Part shown: positions 44,092 through 52,433 of the stretch, piece by piece | How the letters are laid out: each line of letters starts with the position of its first letter | Numbering within the stretch: the first letter of the stretch is position 1 | Source of the DNA: Chitinivorax tropicus | Lineage (GTDB): Bacteria; Pseudomonadota; Gammaproteobacteria; Burkholderiales; SCOH01 | Length of the DNA: 54,407 bases | NCBI RefSeq assembly: GCF_014202905.1 | Contig: NZ_JACHHY010000025.1 | Span: 1-54,407 of the forward strand | Direction: 5' to 3' | Position numbers and translations under genes: made by a program | Notes under the pieces: generated by a model | Databases searched by the model: none | Seen by the model: only the letters and a program-made list of their open reading frames with translations | Told to the model about the DNA's origin: nothing

Positions 44092-46335
44092 ATGAAATTC
44101 CGTTTCCCGATCGTCATCATCGACGAAGATTTCCGCTCCGAAAACGCCAGTGGTCTGGGTATCCGTGCCTTGGCAGAGGCCATCGAACAGGAAGGCATGG
44201 AGGTATTGGGGGTGACCAGCTACGGCGATTTGTCGAGCTTTGCCCAGCAACAGAGCCGGGCTTCCGGTTTCATCCTGTCGATCGATGATGAGGAATTTCA
44301 TTCGGATGAGGCTGCCGAACACGCGGTCAAGCAGCTACGTGCCTTTGTGGAAGAGATTCGCTGGCGCAATCCAGACATCCCATTGTTCATCTACGGTGAA
44401 ACCCGCACCAGCCGCCACCTTCCCAACGACATTCTGAAAGAGCTGCACGGCTTCATCCACATGTTTGAGGATACGCCCGAGTTCGTGGCGCGCTATATCA
44501 TCCGTGAGGCCAAAACCTATCTGGACACGCTGGCACCGCCTTTTTTCCGCGCGCTGCTGAACTATGCACAGGATGGCTCCTATTCCTGGCATTGCCCCGG
44601 CCACTCCGGCGGGGTTGCCTTCCTGAAAAGCCCGGTGGGTCAGATGTTTCACCAGTTCTTTGGTGAAAACATGCTGCGCAGTGATGTATGCAATGCGGTG
44701 GAAGAGCTGGGCCAATTGCTCGATCACACCGGCCCGGTTGCCGCCAGCGAGCGCAACGCAGCCCGCATCTTCAATTCGGATCACTGCTTCTTTGTGACCA
44801 ATGGCACCTCGACCTCGAACAAAATGGTATGGCATGCCACAGTGGCACCAGGCGATATCGTCGTGGTGGACCGCAACTGCCATAAATCGATTTTGCACTC
44901 GATCATCATGACCGGTGCGATTCCGGTGTTCCTGATGCCTACCCGCAATCACTACGGCATCATTGGCCCGATACCGAAGGAAGAATTCGAGCCGGAGAAC
45001 ATTCGCAAAAAGATCGAGGCCAACCCATTCGCCAAGGATGTGAAGACCAAGCCCCGCATCCTGACCATCACCCAAAGCACCTATGATGGCGTGCTGTACA
45101 ACGTGGAGATGATCAAGGACACACTGGGCGACACGATCGACACCTTGCATTTCGACGAAGCCTGGTTGCCCCATGCAACCTTTCATGATTTCTATCAGAA
45201 CATGCACGCGATTGGCCGTGATCGGCCACGCCCGAAAGACCCGCTGGTGTTCTCGACCCAATCCACCCACAAGATGCTGGCTGGCTTGAGTCAGGCTTCG
45301 CAGATCCTGGTGCAGGAATCAGAAACCCGCTCTTTGGATCGCTACCGATTCAACGAAGCCTACCTGATGCACACCTCCACAAGCCCACAATACGCCATCA
45401 TCGCGTCCTGTGACATTGCTGCCGCCATGATGGAGCCCCCCGGCGGTACGGCGCTGGTCGAAGAATCGATTTTCGAGTCGCTGGACTTCCGTCGGGCCAT
45501 GCGCAAGGTGGACGAGGAATACGGTGACAGTTGGTGGTTCAAGGTGTGGGGGCCGGACGAGCTGGCAGACGAAGGCATGGGCAACCGCGCAGACTGGCTG
45601 CTCAAAGCCAATGAGCGCTGGCATGGTTTCGGCAATCTGGCGGAGGGCTTCAACCTGCTCGATCCGATCAAGGCTACCATCATCACCCCTGGGCTGGATG
45701 TCGATGGTGACTTCGACGATTCAGGCATCCCTGCGGCCATCGTCACCAAGTACTTGGCTGAGCATGGGGTGATCGTCGAAAAGACCGGACTGTACTCGTT
45801 CTTCATCATGTTCACCATCGGCATCACCAAAGGTCGATGGAACACGCTGGTGACGGCATTGCAGCAGTTCAAGGATGATTACGACAAGAACCAGCCGCTG
45901 TGGCGTGTCTTGCCGGAGTTCGTTGCCGCTCACCCACGCTATGAGCGGATCGGCCTGCGTGACCTTTGCCAGCAGATCCATGATGTCTACAAGGCGCATG
46001 ACATTGCGCGCCTGACCACCGAGATGTACACCTCGAACATGGTACCCGCCATGAAACCGACCGATGCCTACGCCAAGATGGCGCATCGGGAGATCGAGCG
46101 CGTGCCACTGGACGAGCTGGAAGGCCGCATCACCGCGATCCTGCTGACACCTTATCCACCGGGCATTCCGCTGCTGATCCCTGGCGAGCGCTTCAACAAG
46201 ACCATCGTGCAATACCTGCAGTTTGCGCGTGAATTCAACGAGCGCTTCCCTGGCCTGAAGACCGACATCCACGGCTTGGTCGAGGAAGAAGTCGATGGCA
46301 GGACTGCCTATTTTGTGGATTGCGTAATGCTGTGA
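44092..46335 (+). CDS. Orn/Lys/Arg decarboxylase, class I (AdiA-like)
   Basis: The 747-residue PLP enzyme removes the carboxyl group of arginine, lysine or ornithine, making polyamine precursors and consuming protons. It has an N-terminal wing domain (FPIVIIDEDFRSENASGLG), SWHCPGHSGGVAFLKSPVG, VVVDRNCHKSI, LHFDEAW and the PLP-binding Lys394 in STQSTHKMLAGLSQAS. It ends with the family C-terminal domain (LTPYPPGIPLLIPGERF). Length and sequence are near E. coli AdiA, so arginine is a fair guess, but substrate choice cannot be proved. A terminator follows. No antiporter gene is next to it. Confidence 0.9.
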   Translation: MKFRFPIVIIDEDFRSENASGLGIRALAEAIEQEGMEVLGVTSYGDLSSFAQQQSRASGFILSIDDEEFHSDEAAEHAVKQLRAFVEEIRWRNPDIPLFIYGETRTSRHLPNDILKELHGFIHMFEDTPEFVARYIIREAKTYLDTLAPPFFRALLNYAQDGSYSWHCPGHSGGVAFLKSPVGQMFHQFFGENMLRSDVCNAVEELGQLLDHTGPVAASERNAARIFNSDHCFFVTNGTSTSNKMVWHATVAPGDIVVVDRNCHKSILHSIIMTGAIPVFLMPTRNHYGIIGPIPKEEFEPENIRKKIEANPFAKDVKTKPRILTITQSTYDGVLYNVEMIKDTLGDTIDTLHFDEAWLPHATFHDFYQNMHAIGRDRPRPKDPLVFSTQSTHKMLAGLSQASQILVQESETRSLDRYRFNEAYLMHTSTSPQYAIIASCDIAAAMMEPPGGTALVEESIFESLDFRRAMRKVDEEYGDSWWFKVWGPDELADEGMGNRADWLLKANERWHGFGNLAEGFNLLDPIKATIITPGLDVDGDFDDSGIPAAIVTKYLAEHGVIVEKTGLYSFFIMFTIGITKGRWNTLVTALQQFKDDYDKNQPLWRVLPEFVAAHPRYERIGLRDLCQQIHDVYKAHDIARLTTEMYTSNMVPAMKPTDAYAKMAHREIERVPLDELEGRITAILLTPYPPGIPLLIPGERFNKTIVQYLQFAREFNERFPGLKTDIHGLVEEEVDGRTAYFVDCVML

Positions 46336-46357
46336 TCCGCGCATCAGGCGCAGCACG

Positions 46358-46389
46358 AAAAACGGGAGGCCCTGCCTCCCGTTTTTTTG
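46358..46389. terminator. Bidirectional terminator between the decarboxylase and dusC
   Basis: The stem CGGGAGGC/GCCTCCCG with loop CCT is followed by seven T on the plus strand and has A5 on the other side. Confidence 0.88.
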
Positions 46390-46400
46390 GTCCAGCTCGC

Positions 46401-47378
46401 TCAACACACCAGCGGTTCATCCACCTGCAGGCCCGCCAGGATAGCCTGGATATCCGGCACCGCTTTCACGGCGCGGATCCGCTCAAACAACCACCCCGCC
46501 TCGGGGTAATGTTGGCGCAACATACTCAACCATTGCTTCAGCCGCCCTGGCGCGTGCTTACCCTCGACTTTGCCGGCGACTTGCCCCACAAAACGCTGTA
46601 AAACCGGCACCAGCTCATGCCAATGCATCGGTGCCACAGGTTGCCCAGCCAGATGCTGTTTGATCTGTCTGGCCAGATCCGGCCTCGCCACCAAGCCACG
46701 CCCCAGCATCACATCGTCACAGCCACTTTCCGCTCGGCAAGCCAGATAATCCTCAACCGTCCAGATCTCACCATTGGCCACCACCGGGCACGCCACCGCA
46801 GCTTTGATCAAGGCAATCCAGTGCCAGTACGCAGGGGGTTGATAGCCCTCGACCTTGGTTCGGGCATGCACCACCAGCTCTGCTGCGCCTCCCATCGCCA
46901 AGGCTTGTGCGCATTCAATCGCCAGCGATTTGTCTTCATAACCCAGGCGCATCTTGGCTGTCACGGGGATCTTCGACGGCACAGCAGCGCGCACCGTGGA
47001 CACGATGGCATGCAGCAGATCGGGCTCGGTCAGCAATACCGCACCACCACGGTGCCGATTCACACATTTTGCCGGACAGCCAAAATTCAGATCGATCACC
47101 GGCGCACCCAGCTCGGCAGCACGGGCTGCATTCTCCGCCAGGCAGGTCGGATCCGACCCCAGCAATTGCAGGCGGACCGGGGTACCTACCGCTGTCACCG
47201 CACCATTCAGCAGCTCTGGTGCCAAGCGGTGATAATACTTGGGTGGCAACAAAGTCTCGGTCACACGGACAAACTCCGTCACGCACCAATCCACCCCGCC
47301 CATTCGCGTGAGCACGTCCCGCATCACGTCATCGACCAGCCCTTCCATGGGCGCCAGCGCAATTCTCACCCTGCTCAT
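46401..47378 (-). CDS. dusC: tRNA-dihydrouridine synthase DusC
   Basis: The 325-residue flavoenzyme reduces a uridine in the tRNA D-loop (U16 in characterised DusC). [23 protein letters not shown]-like [13 protein letters not shown], the catalytic Cys in [17 protein letters not shown], VKxRLG-like [11 protein letters not shown], and [14 protein letters not shown] agree with E. coli DusC. I chose ATG 47378 ([13 protein letters not shown]); the frame is open to 47468 but the extra part is not family-like. It is divergent from the DUF2189 gene. Confidence 0.95.
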   Translation of the reverse strand: MSRVRIALAPMEGLVDDVMRDVLTRMGGVDWCVTEFVRVTETLLPPKYYHRLAPELLNGAVTAVGTPVRLQLLGSDPTCLAENAARAAELGAPVIDLNFGCPAKCVNRHRGGAVLLTEPDLLHAIVSTVRAAVPSKIPVTAKMRLGYEDKSLAIECAQALAMGGAAELVVHARTKVEGYQPPAYWHWIALIKAAVACPVVANGEIWTVEDYLACRAESGCDDVMLGRGLVARPDLARQIKQHLAGQPVAPMHWHELVPVLQRFVGQVAGKVEGKHAPGRLKQWLSMLRQHYPEAGWLFERIRAVKAVPDIQAILAGLQVDEPLVC

Positions 47379-47546
47379 CCTGCACAAAAAGGCGGCATTA
47401 TACGCAAAACACGGCCAGCCATGCTGGCAATCCTTTGTCGTAAAAGACTTTTTCACCACAAAATCCACAACCAGCTGGTCATTTCCGACCTACACTCAAG
47501 GCAGGTGCAACAGCACCAGCCCCAATACCGTCAAGGAGGATGCATC

Positions 47547-48326
47547 GTGGCCAGTCACCATCTACCCGGTTTAGACGAACACTTTTCGGTTCCTGAAGTA
47601 CACCATGTTGCAGCCAGCCGACCATTGGCTTGGCTGAAACAAGGTTGGCAGGATCTGATGGCCCACCCCGGCCCCAGCTTGATCTACGGCGTGCTGGTGG
47701 CAACAATGGGATGGTTGATCGTCACGCTTGCTGCTCCCCGCCCTTATCTTGTCACAGCGGCTGTTTCCGGCTTTCTGCTGATTGCGCCACTCATCGCCAC
47801 AGGCGTATACGAGCTTACCCGCCAGCGGGCCAATGGCCGCACACCCACCTTTCTGGATTCACTGATCGGGCTACGCCGCAACGCCAGTGCTGTCGCGCAG
47901 ATCGGCATTGTGCTGGCACTGGCTGCGCTGGCCTGGGAGCGCATCTCGGCTATCCTGCTGGCCTTGTTTTACGGGGGTGAAATGAGCACGGTGGAAGGCT
48001 TTGTCCGGCAAGTCCTGTTCTCAGGCGACTATACCGGGGTGGTCATCGCCTGGTTTGCAGGCGGCGGCTTGCTGGCCGCCCTGGTGTTTTCACTGACCGT
48101 CATCGGCATGCCCATGCTGATTGACCGCGACACCGATGTGATCACCGCCATGATGACCAGCCTGCGCACGGTTGCTGACAATGTACCTGCCATGTTGGTG
48201 TGGGCAGGGCTGATCGTGGCGCTGACAGCAATCGGCTTCGCCACCTTGATGCTCGGGTTGATCGTGATTCTGCCATGGCTGGGGCACGCGACATGGTGTG
48301 CGTACCAGGATCTGCTGGATAAATGA
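47547..48326 (+). CDS. DUF2189 family membrane protein
   Basis: The 259-residue protein starts at a GTG (47547) with AAGGAGG eight bases upstream. It carries the DUF2189 pattern: PLAWLKQGWQDLMAHPGPSL at the front and several membrane helices (for example PYLVTAAVSGFLLIAPLIAT and VVIAWFAGGGLLAALVF). It ends GLIVILPWLGHATWCAYQDL. The family is a small group of inner-membrane proteins of unknown function. The frame stays open far upstream to 46617, across the opposite strand of dusC, but that part is only an antisense shadow. Confidence 0.9.
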   Translation: MASHHLPGLDEHFSVPEVHHVAASRPLAWLKQGWQDLMAHPGPSLIYGVLVATMGWLIVTLAAPRPYLVTAAVSGFLLIAPLIATGVYELTRQRANGRTPTFLDSLIGLRRNASAVAQIGIVLALAALAWERISAILLALFYGGEMSTVEGFVRQVLFSGDYTGVVIAWFAGGGLLAALVFSLTVIGMPMLIDRDTDVITAMMTSLRTVADNVPAMLVWAGLIVALTAIGFATLMLGLIVILPWLGHATWCAYQDLLDK

Positions 48327-48359
48327 AGTGATGCTGCCAAGGGGCGTCGCCCATTGAGT

Positions 48360-48413
48360 TTGACATGGTTTCATCGCTCACGGGTCTGGGCGAGTACGAT
48401 GAAACCGTGTCAA
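48360..48413. repeat. Long inverted repeat between convergent genes
   Basis: The 17-base left arm TTGACATGGTTTCATCG (48360-48376) and right arm CGATGAAACCGTGTCAA (48397-48413) match at 16 of 17 positions, with a 20-base loop. It sits between the DUF2189 gene (plus) and the PAAR gene (minus). No T-run follows, so it is not a classical terminator; it could be an intergenic repeat element or a protein-binding site. Confidence 0.7.
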
Positions 48414-48419
48414 CTGCAC

Positions 48420-48683
48420 CTAAACCGTCCCCGTCCCGCTGATCGACGCAATCAGGGTGGCGCCACAGCTGGTGTGATGGCCCTCATAAGCCACAGGAAT
48501 GCCATCGATCAGATGATGTGGATGCCCCTCTACAATCACACACCCGCCATGCCCAGGGATCGGGCAGGAACAGACATCCCCCACCCGAGCCACCACCTTG
48601 CCCCTCACCAGGCTGCGGCTGCTGGCGCTGATGACCTGCCCACCATGGCTGGTCGGATCGCCCAATCGGATCACACCCTTCAT
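48420..48683 (-). CDS. PAAR domain protein, type VI secretion spike tip
   Basis: The 87-residue protein is a PAAR domain: MKGVIRLGDPTSHGGQV, VARVGDVCSCPIPGHGGCVI and GHHTSCGATLIAS, with the His and Cys residues that coordinate zinc at the tip. PAAR proteins sharpen the VgrG spike and often attach effectors. I chose ATG 48683 with GGAGGGG upstream; the frame is open to 48932 but overlaps the upstream gene. It is the last gene of the vgrG cassette, 28 bases after the adaptor gene. Confidence 0.92.
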   Translation of the reverse strand: MKGVIRLGDPTSHGGQVISASSRSLVRGKVVARVGDVCSCPIPGHGGCVIVEGHPHHLIDGIPVAYEGHHTSCGATLIASISGTGTV

Positions 48684-48711
48684 TTCCCCTCCAGACACAC
48701 GTGCCGAGCCC

Positions 48712-50184
48712 TTACTGTGAATACCCTTGCTGATACTTTGACCAGTCCAGATCCTTGCGCAACCCCCACCAGGGCAGGTAGGTATAGCCCTCGCCACGGG
48801 CACGGAACCAATCCCTGCTCGGATCTTGCAGACGCGGCTTGGCGGGTGGGGTGACCACCACTGCCGTGGCGCGGTCTGGTTCCGTGGTGCCCGCCACCAG
48901 CACCGGCTTACCCTGCTGGTGCGACCAGGCAATGGCCAGCGCCAAGTTGGTCACGGCGCTGCCTGCCCGCATATCACCCAGTAGTTTGGCGGTGTTGAAG
49001 GTCTGTTTGCTGAAATCCAGCTCCGGCAGGCTCAACGTCAGCGTCTGCCCCAACAGGCCCAGCCGCTTGCTGTGGATATCATCGCCATGCCCCGCATCGT
49101 GAATCACATAGCCGATCTGCTCCGGGCTGATCGCCGCCTGCTCACTGGCGCTGTGCAGCGCAGCCTGCCAAGCCTGGGCAATACGACTTTGGCCAGCCTT
49201 GGCCGTGAACGCCTGCTCCGACTGGAAAGCCGGGCGACCAATCCAGGCCAAGGGCTCACGTTGCGTGTCAAACTGCGGCCCAGCCAAGATCAGCAACGTG
49301 CAGTTTTCGCTGATCTGTTTGTATTTTGGAAAATCCGGGGCGTCCCAGTTCATGACCCAGGCGGTCTTGTCCGGGTGGGCCTGCAAGTAATCCATGGCCC
49401 CGGCCAGTGAGTGGAAACCCGCGCTGGCCCCGCCGGTAGTCACTTGAACATCAGCGGGGATGTTGGCGGCGGATAGATTGGGGTTGTAGAACTCGAATTC
49501 GTCATCCATAGCCTCTCGAACAATCTCGACAGCTTCATTTACAGGTAACTCAGGCACAGCTGGAAGCGCGAACTGCACATGAATGCCATGCAGTTCGCGC
49601 CACTGGCTACGGCTATCTGGTTGCACCGTATAAAAATACCTACCGAACCGGGCATAGCCACGGCCAATAGGCCTTATAGTATCCGCCAAGTACCCTCCGA
49701 AAAAACGCGGAATATTAACCTTACCAGTATCATTCACGATGATCGCCGAAATAGGCTGGATAGTAGTGAATTTCCCAGGCTTATCCCTGACCTTCTCGTC
49801 GTTTTTATTGGGTTTGGTCAAACCTAGCGTCCACAGCAACTGCCATTCGGTCGGATAGTCACGTCGGATCAGCGGGTTGAGCCATTGCACCCCCACTACC
49901 TGTACTTTGAAGGGCCCGCTGGGAACCGCAGGCGTGGCGACGGTGGCCTGCGTAGAGCGGGTAGTGTGGCAGGCGGTGGCCAATGCCAGGCTGGCCAGCG
50001 CCAACAGTGAGGGAAGACCGATCCAACGCATGATGAAAGCTCCATCAGATAAGGATTGCATAGTGGCCGCAGGCAAGCTGCGTAGCCACAGGGTGCTGGC
50101 CAACATGGCCAGCACAAACACCACCAGCGCCACGCCAATGCGACGTGGCCAGGAGGCAATGAGGGAGGATCGCCAGGATTTCAT
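48712..50184 (-). CDS. DUF2875-like protein, probable T6SS effector adaptor (Tla3-like)
   Basis: About 490 residues. Two N-terminal hydrophobic segments (IGVALVVFVLAMLASTLWL and LPSLLALASLALATA) are followed by a large soluble part with VQVVGVQWLNPLIRRDYPTE, TWTLGLTKP-like LLWTLGLTKPNK, NDAGHGDD-like VIHDAGHGDDIHS and a C-terminal WWGLRKDLDWSKY. This fits proteins with DUF2875 that follow DUF3274 lipases in T6SS loci. In P. aeruginosa the corresponding Tla3 loads Tle3 onto VgrG2b. The start at 50184 overlaps the lipase stop by ATGA. The family call is from memory of the pattern. Confidence 0.7.
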   Translation of the reverse strand: MKSWRSSLIASWPRRIGVALVVFVLAMLASTLWLRSLPAATMQSLSDGAFIMRWIGLPSLLALASLALATACHTTRSTQATVATPAVPSGPFKVQVVGVQWLNPLIRRDYPTEWQLLWTLGLTKPNKNDEKVRDKPGKFTTIQPISAIIVNDTGKVNIPRFFGGYLADTIRPIGRGYARFGRYFYTVQPDSRSQWRELHGIHVQFALPAVPELPVNEAVEIVREAMDDEFEFYNPNLSAANIPADVQVTTGGASAGFHSLAGAMDYLQAHPDKTAWVMNWDAPDFPKYKQISENCTLLILAGPQFDTQREPLAWIGRPAFQSEQAFTAKAGQSRIAQAWQAALHSASEQAAISPEQIGYVIHDAGHGDDIHSKRLGLLGQTLTLSLPELDFSKQTFNTAKLLGDMRAGSAVTNLALAIAWSHQQGKPVLVAGTTEPDRATAVVVTPPAKPRLQDPSRDWFRARGEGYTYLPWWGLRKDLDWSKYQQGYSQ

Positions 50185-52412
50185 CGATCTCTCCCTTGTT
50201 GATTCGCGCGCTCCCACACCCGGCGATCGGCCACGGTGACTGGCATATTAGCCTCAGCATCAGCCCATACCCATTGGTGCAACGGCTGCTGATTCATCAT
50301 GCCAGTCTCAAAATACTTACTGTACTGCCCATGTGGATGACCATCACGGGCCAGCTTGTTCGAATAACGCCAATCCGCCTCGATCCGCAACTCCCGCCAA
50401 TCCGCATCACTCAACCGACACACCCCAATCGCCACATCATAGGCCAGCGCCAGCTCGGCGTGCAGCGGGTTGGTAACGATGGTGGAATGATCGGTGGCGG
50501 GGATATCCACCCCCTCTTTCAAGTAGTCACGAATACGCTGGTTGCGCCAGTCGCGGTAACTCTCGCTGACCTCGCCACCAGGGTCTTCGCCAGGTACGCT
50601 GCCATCCTCCTGTTCCCGGTCTTCCCGGCGCGCCTGCATACGCAACCGGGCCCGGTCTTCATAGCGCTGCTGGGCCTCAGTGTCGGCGTTACCTTGTGGG
50701 GTGTCGGTCTGCTGCGCCACCCCGGTGTGGATGGGGGTGCTGTCGTAGGGGTCATCGGCCCGTTTGTCCGTTTTGCCGGCATCGCGAGTGCTGCCAAGTG
50801 GATCATAGCCTTCGTCGAATTGCGATGACACCTGGCCATAACGCATCGCCTGGGGGTGGAAGACCACCGGCAGCGCCGGGGCGGTGATCGGTACGCTCCA
50901 GTCCGGGCTATCGCGCTCTGCCTTGGGGGGCTCGGCATTGATTTTGGCATTCGCAAGCCCCATGATCGGCGCCACCAGAATGGCGCCGATGAGGGTGAAG
51001 ACTTTGCCGATGACGCTTTCCGACGCGGCCAGCCCTTGCGCAACCGAATAGCGCGCTGCGGGCGAAGGCGGCACCCAGAAACCCTGATAGTCGGGTTTGC
51101 CATTGGAGCTGGGCTGGGCATTCCAGCGGTCTCGCCAGTAATCATATTTCCCACCCGCAGCTTGGCCAACCAAGTAGCCGCAGGCAAACACCCGCTGACT
51201 GAAATACGCAGCGGACCCAGCCGCCAAGGCGGGGTTGTGCGGGTCGGCAGCACCAGGCCGGTTCAGCCGAGCCAGCTCAGCCTCGCTGACCCCACGCCAG
51301 CCGATGCCTTGCACCGGTGAGGCCGAGATCACTTGATCATGCGGATTGCAGTACAGGGTGACCCGGCCATGGCAGTGCCCGTCGATACCATATTGCTGCC
51401 GATCCGCCGCCGTGCTGAACCCACCGGGGCTGCACTGGCCACCCGCCATGGCCCGGTCGATCATCGCCTCGGGCTGCGCATGGCTGGCCCGCGCCTTGAG
51501 CATGGCCAGATAGCGCTGCAGATTGGTGACGCGGGCCTCGATATGCTGGCGACCACTACGTCCGTCGCTGTCGCGCATGTCCCGCTGGGCATAGCTTTCC
51601 ATGAAATTGTCCTCCAACAGGCTGAGTGGCGGATTGCACATCACATAGCTATCCGCCTGGATGCCAAGCCGATCTGCCAGAAACGCTGCGCCCATCCCCA
51701 CCATATTGCCTTGGCTGTGGCAGACCACGGTGACCGGGCAGTCTGCCTGCTTGGCGCGAATCGACTGGATCAGCTTGGCCAGCCGCAAGGCCGCCAGCAC
51801 GTAATAGGTGCGAGAGGGGCAGCTATATACATCACGGCCAATGGCCGGATTGACGTGCTGCGTGCTGAGCCATAGAAACAGCTGATCGTTGATGCCGCTG
51901 TTCCACAGATCCGGCAGGGTGGTGCAGCCATTGGCAAACGGCCCGCCGCCCCAGTAGTCGAATTCATTCAGCCACACCCGCTCGCCCCACAGCTTCAGCT
52001 CGTCTTTGCTGCATTTGTAGCCATAACGAAACCGGATCACTGGGGAGTAATTTGGCTCGGCGGTCATGAAATTTTCACTATCGCGTTCCGAATCGACAAA
52101 CCCAGTATCGGTCAGCTCGCGGGTATAGTGCACCGGGGTCATCAGCCCACCCTCGATGCCGAGCAATGGTTTGCCCGGAGCCAGATCCGCCGACCGTTGG
52201 GTATGGCGTTTCAACCGGGTATTGAGGCCCGTGCACAGGCCCTGCTCCGCCGCGTCGAACCACTCACCATCAGAATTGACGCCATGCACCAAGATGATCA
52301 CCCCCGGCAAGGGGAGTTTGCTGTAAAAGGGGGCATCGCTTTTGTCCGGTAGCAAGACGCAATGCCCATCAGACAAGACTTTGGAGCTAGGTGTCGAGTT
52401 AGTGTCGCTCAT
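50181..52412 (-). CDS. Tle3-like (DUF3274) lipase effector of the type VI secretion system
   Basis: The 743-residue protein has an alpha/beta-hydrolase core: IILVHGVNSDGEWF near residue 40 and the nucleophile elbow VCHSQGNMVG with Ser233 (the first Gly of the usual GHSQG is Cys here). A His-type motif YCNPHDQVI lies near residue 380. There is a predicted hydrophobic stretch at about 470-490 (VIGKVFTLIGAILVAPIMGL) and a C-terminal DUF3274-like region (GQYSKYFETGMMNQQPLHQWVWA). Family members are phospholipases delivered into rival cells. It follows vgrG by 21 bases and overlaps the adaptor gene, so it is in the same operon. No immunity gene lies next to it. Confidence 0.82.
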   Translation of the reverse strand: MSDTNSTPSSKVLSDGHCVLLPDKSDAPFYSKLPLPGVIILVHGVNSDGEWFDAAEQGLCTGLNTRLKRHTQRSADLAPGKPLLGIEGGLMTPVHYTRELTDTGFVDSERDSENFMTAEPNYSPVIRFRYGYKCSKDELKLWGERVWLNEFDYWGGGPFANGCTTLPDLWNSGINDQLFLWLSTQHVNPAIGRDVYSCPSRTYYVLAALRLAKLIQSIRAKQADCPVTVVCHSQGNMVGMGAAFLADRLGIQADSYVMCNPPLSLLEDNFMESYAQRDMRDSDGRSGRQHIEARVTNLQRYLAMLKARASHAQPEAMIDRAMAGGQCSPGGFSTAADRQQYGIDGHCHGRVTLYCNPHDQVISASPVQGIGWRGVSEAELARLNRPGAADPHNPALAAGSAAYFSQRVFACGYLVGQAAGGKYDYWRDRWNAQPSSNGKPDYQGFWVPPSPAARYSVAQGLAASESVIGKVFTLIGAILVAPIMGLANAKINAEPPKAERDSPDWSVPITAPALPVVFHPQAMRYGQVSSQFDEGYDPLGSTRDAGKTDKRADDPYDSTPIHTGVAQQTDTPQGNADTEAQQRYEDRARLRMQARREDREQEDGSVPGEDPGGEVSESYRDWRNQRIRDYLKEGVDIPATDHSTIVTNPLHAELALAYDVAIGVCRLSDADWRELRIEADWRYSNKLARDGHPHGQYSKYFETGMMNQQPLHQWVWADAEANMPVTVADRRVWERANQQGRDR

Positions 52413-52433
52413 GGTTAAAACTCATTCATTCAA

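Noticed and set aside
44335-45270. Minus-strand frame of 311 codons opposite the decarboxylase
   Set aside because: Antisense shadow with no domain; the plus-strand product is unmistakable.
46617-47546. Upstream extension of the DUF2189 frame, 310 codons
   Set aside because: It lies exactly opposite dusC, and a strong ribosome-binding site with GTG at 47547 marks the real start.
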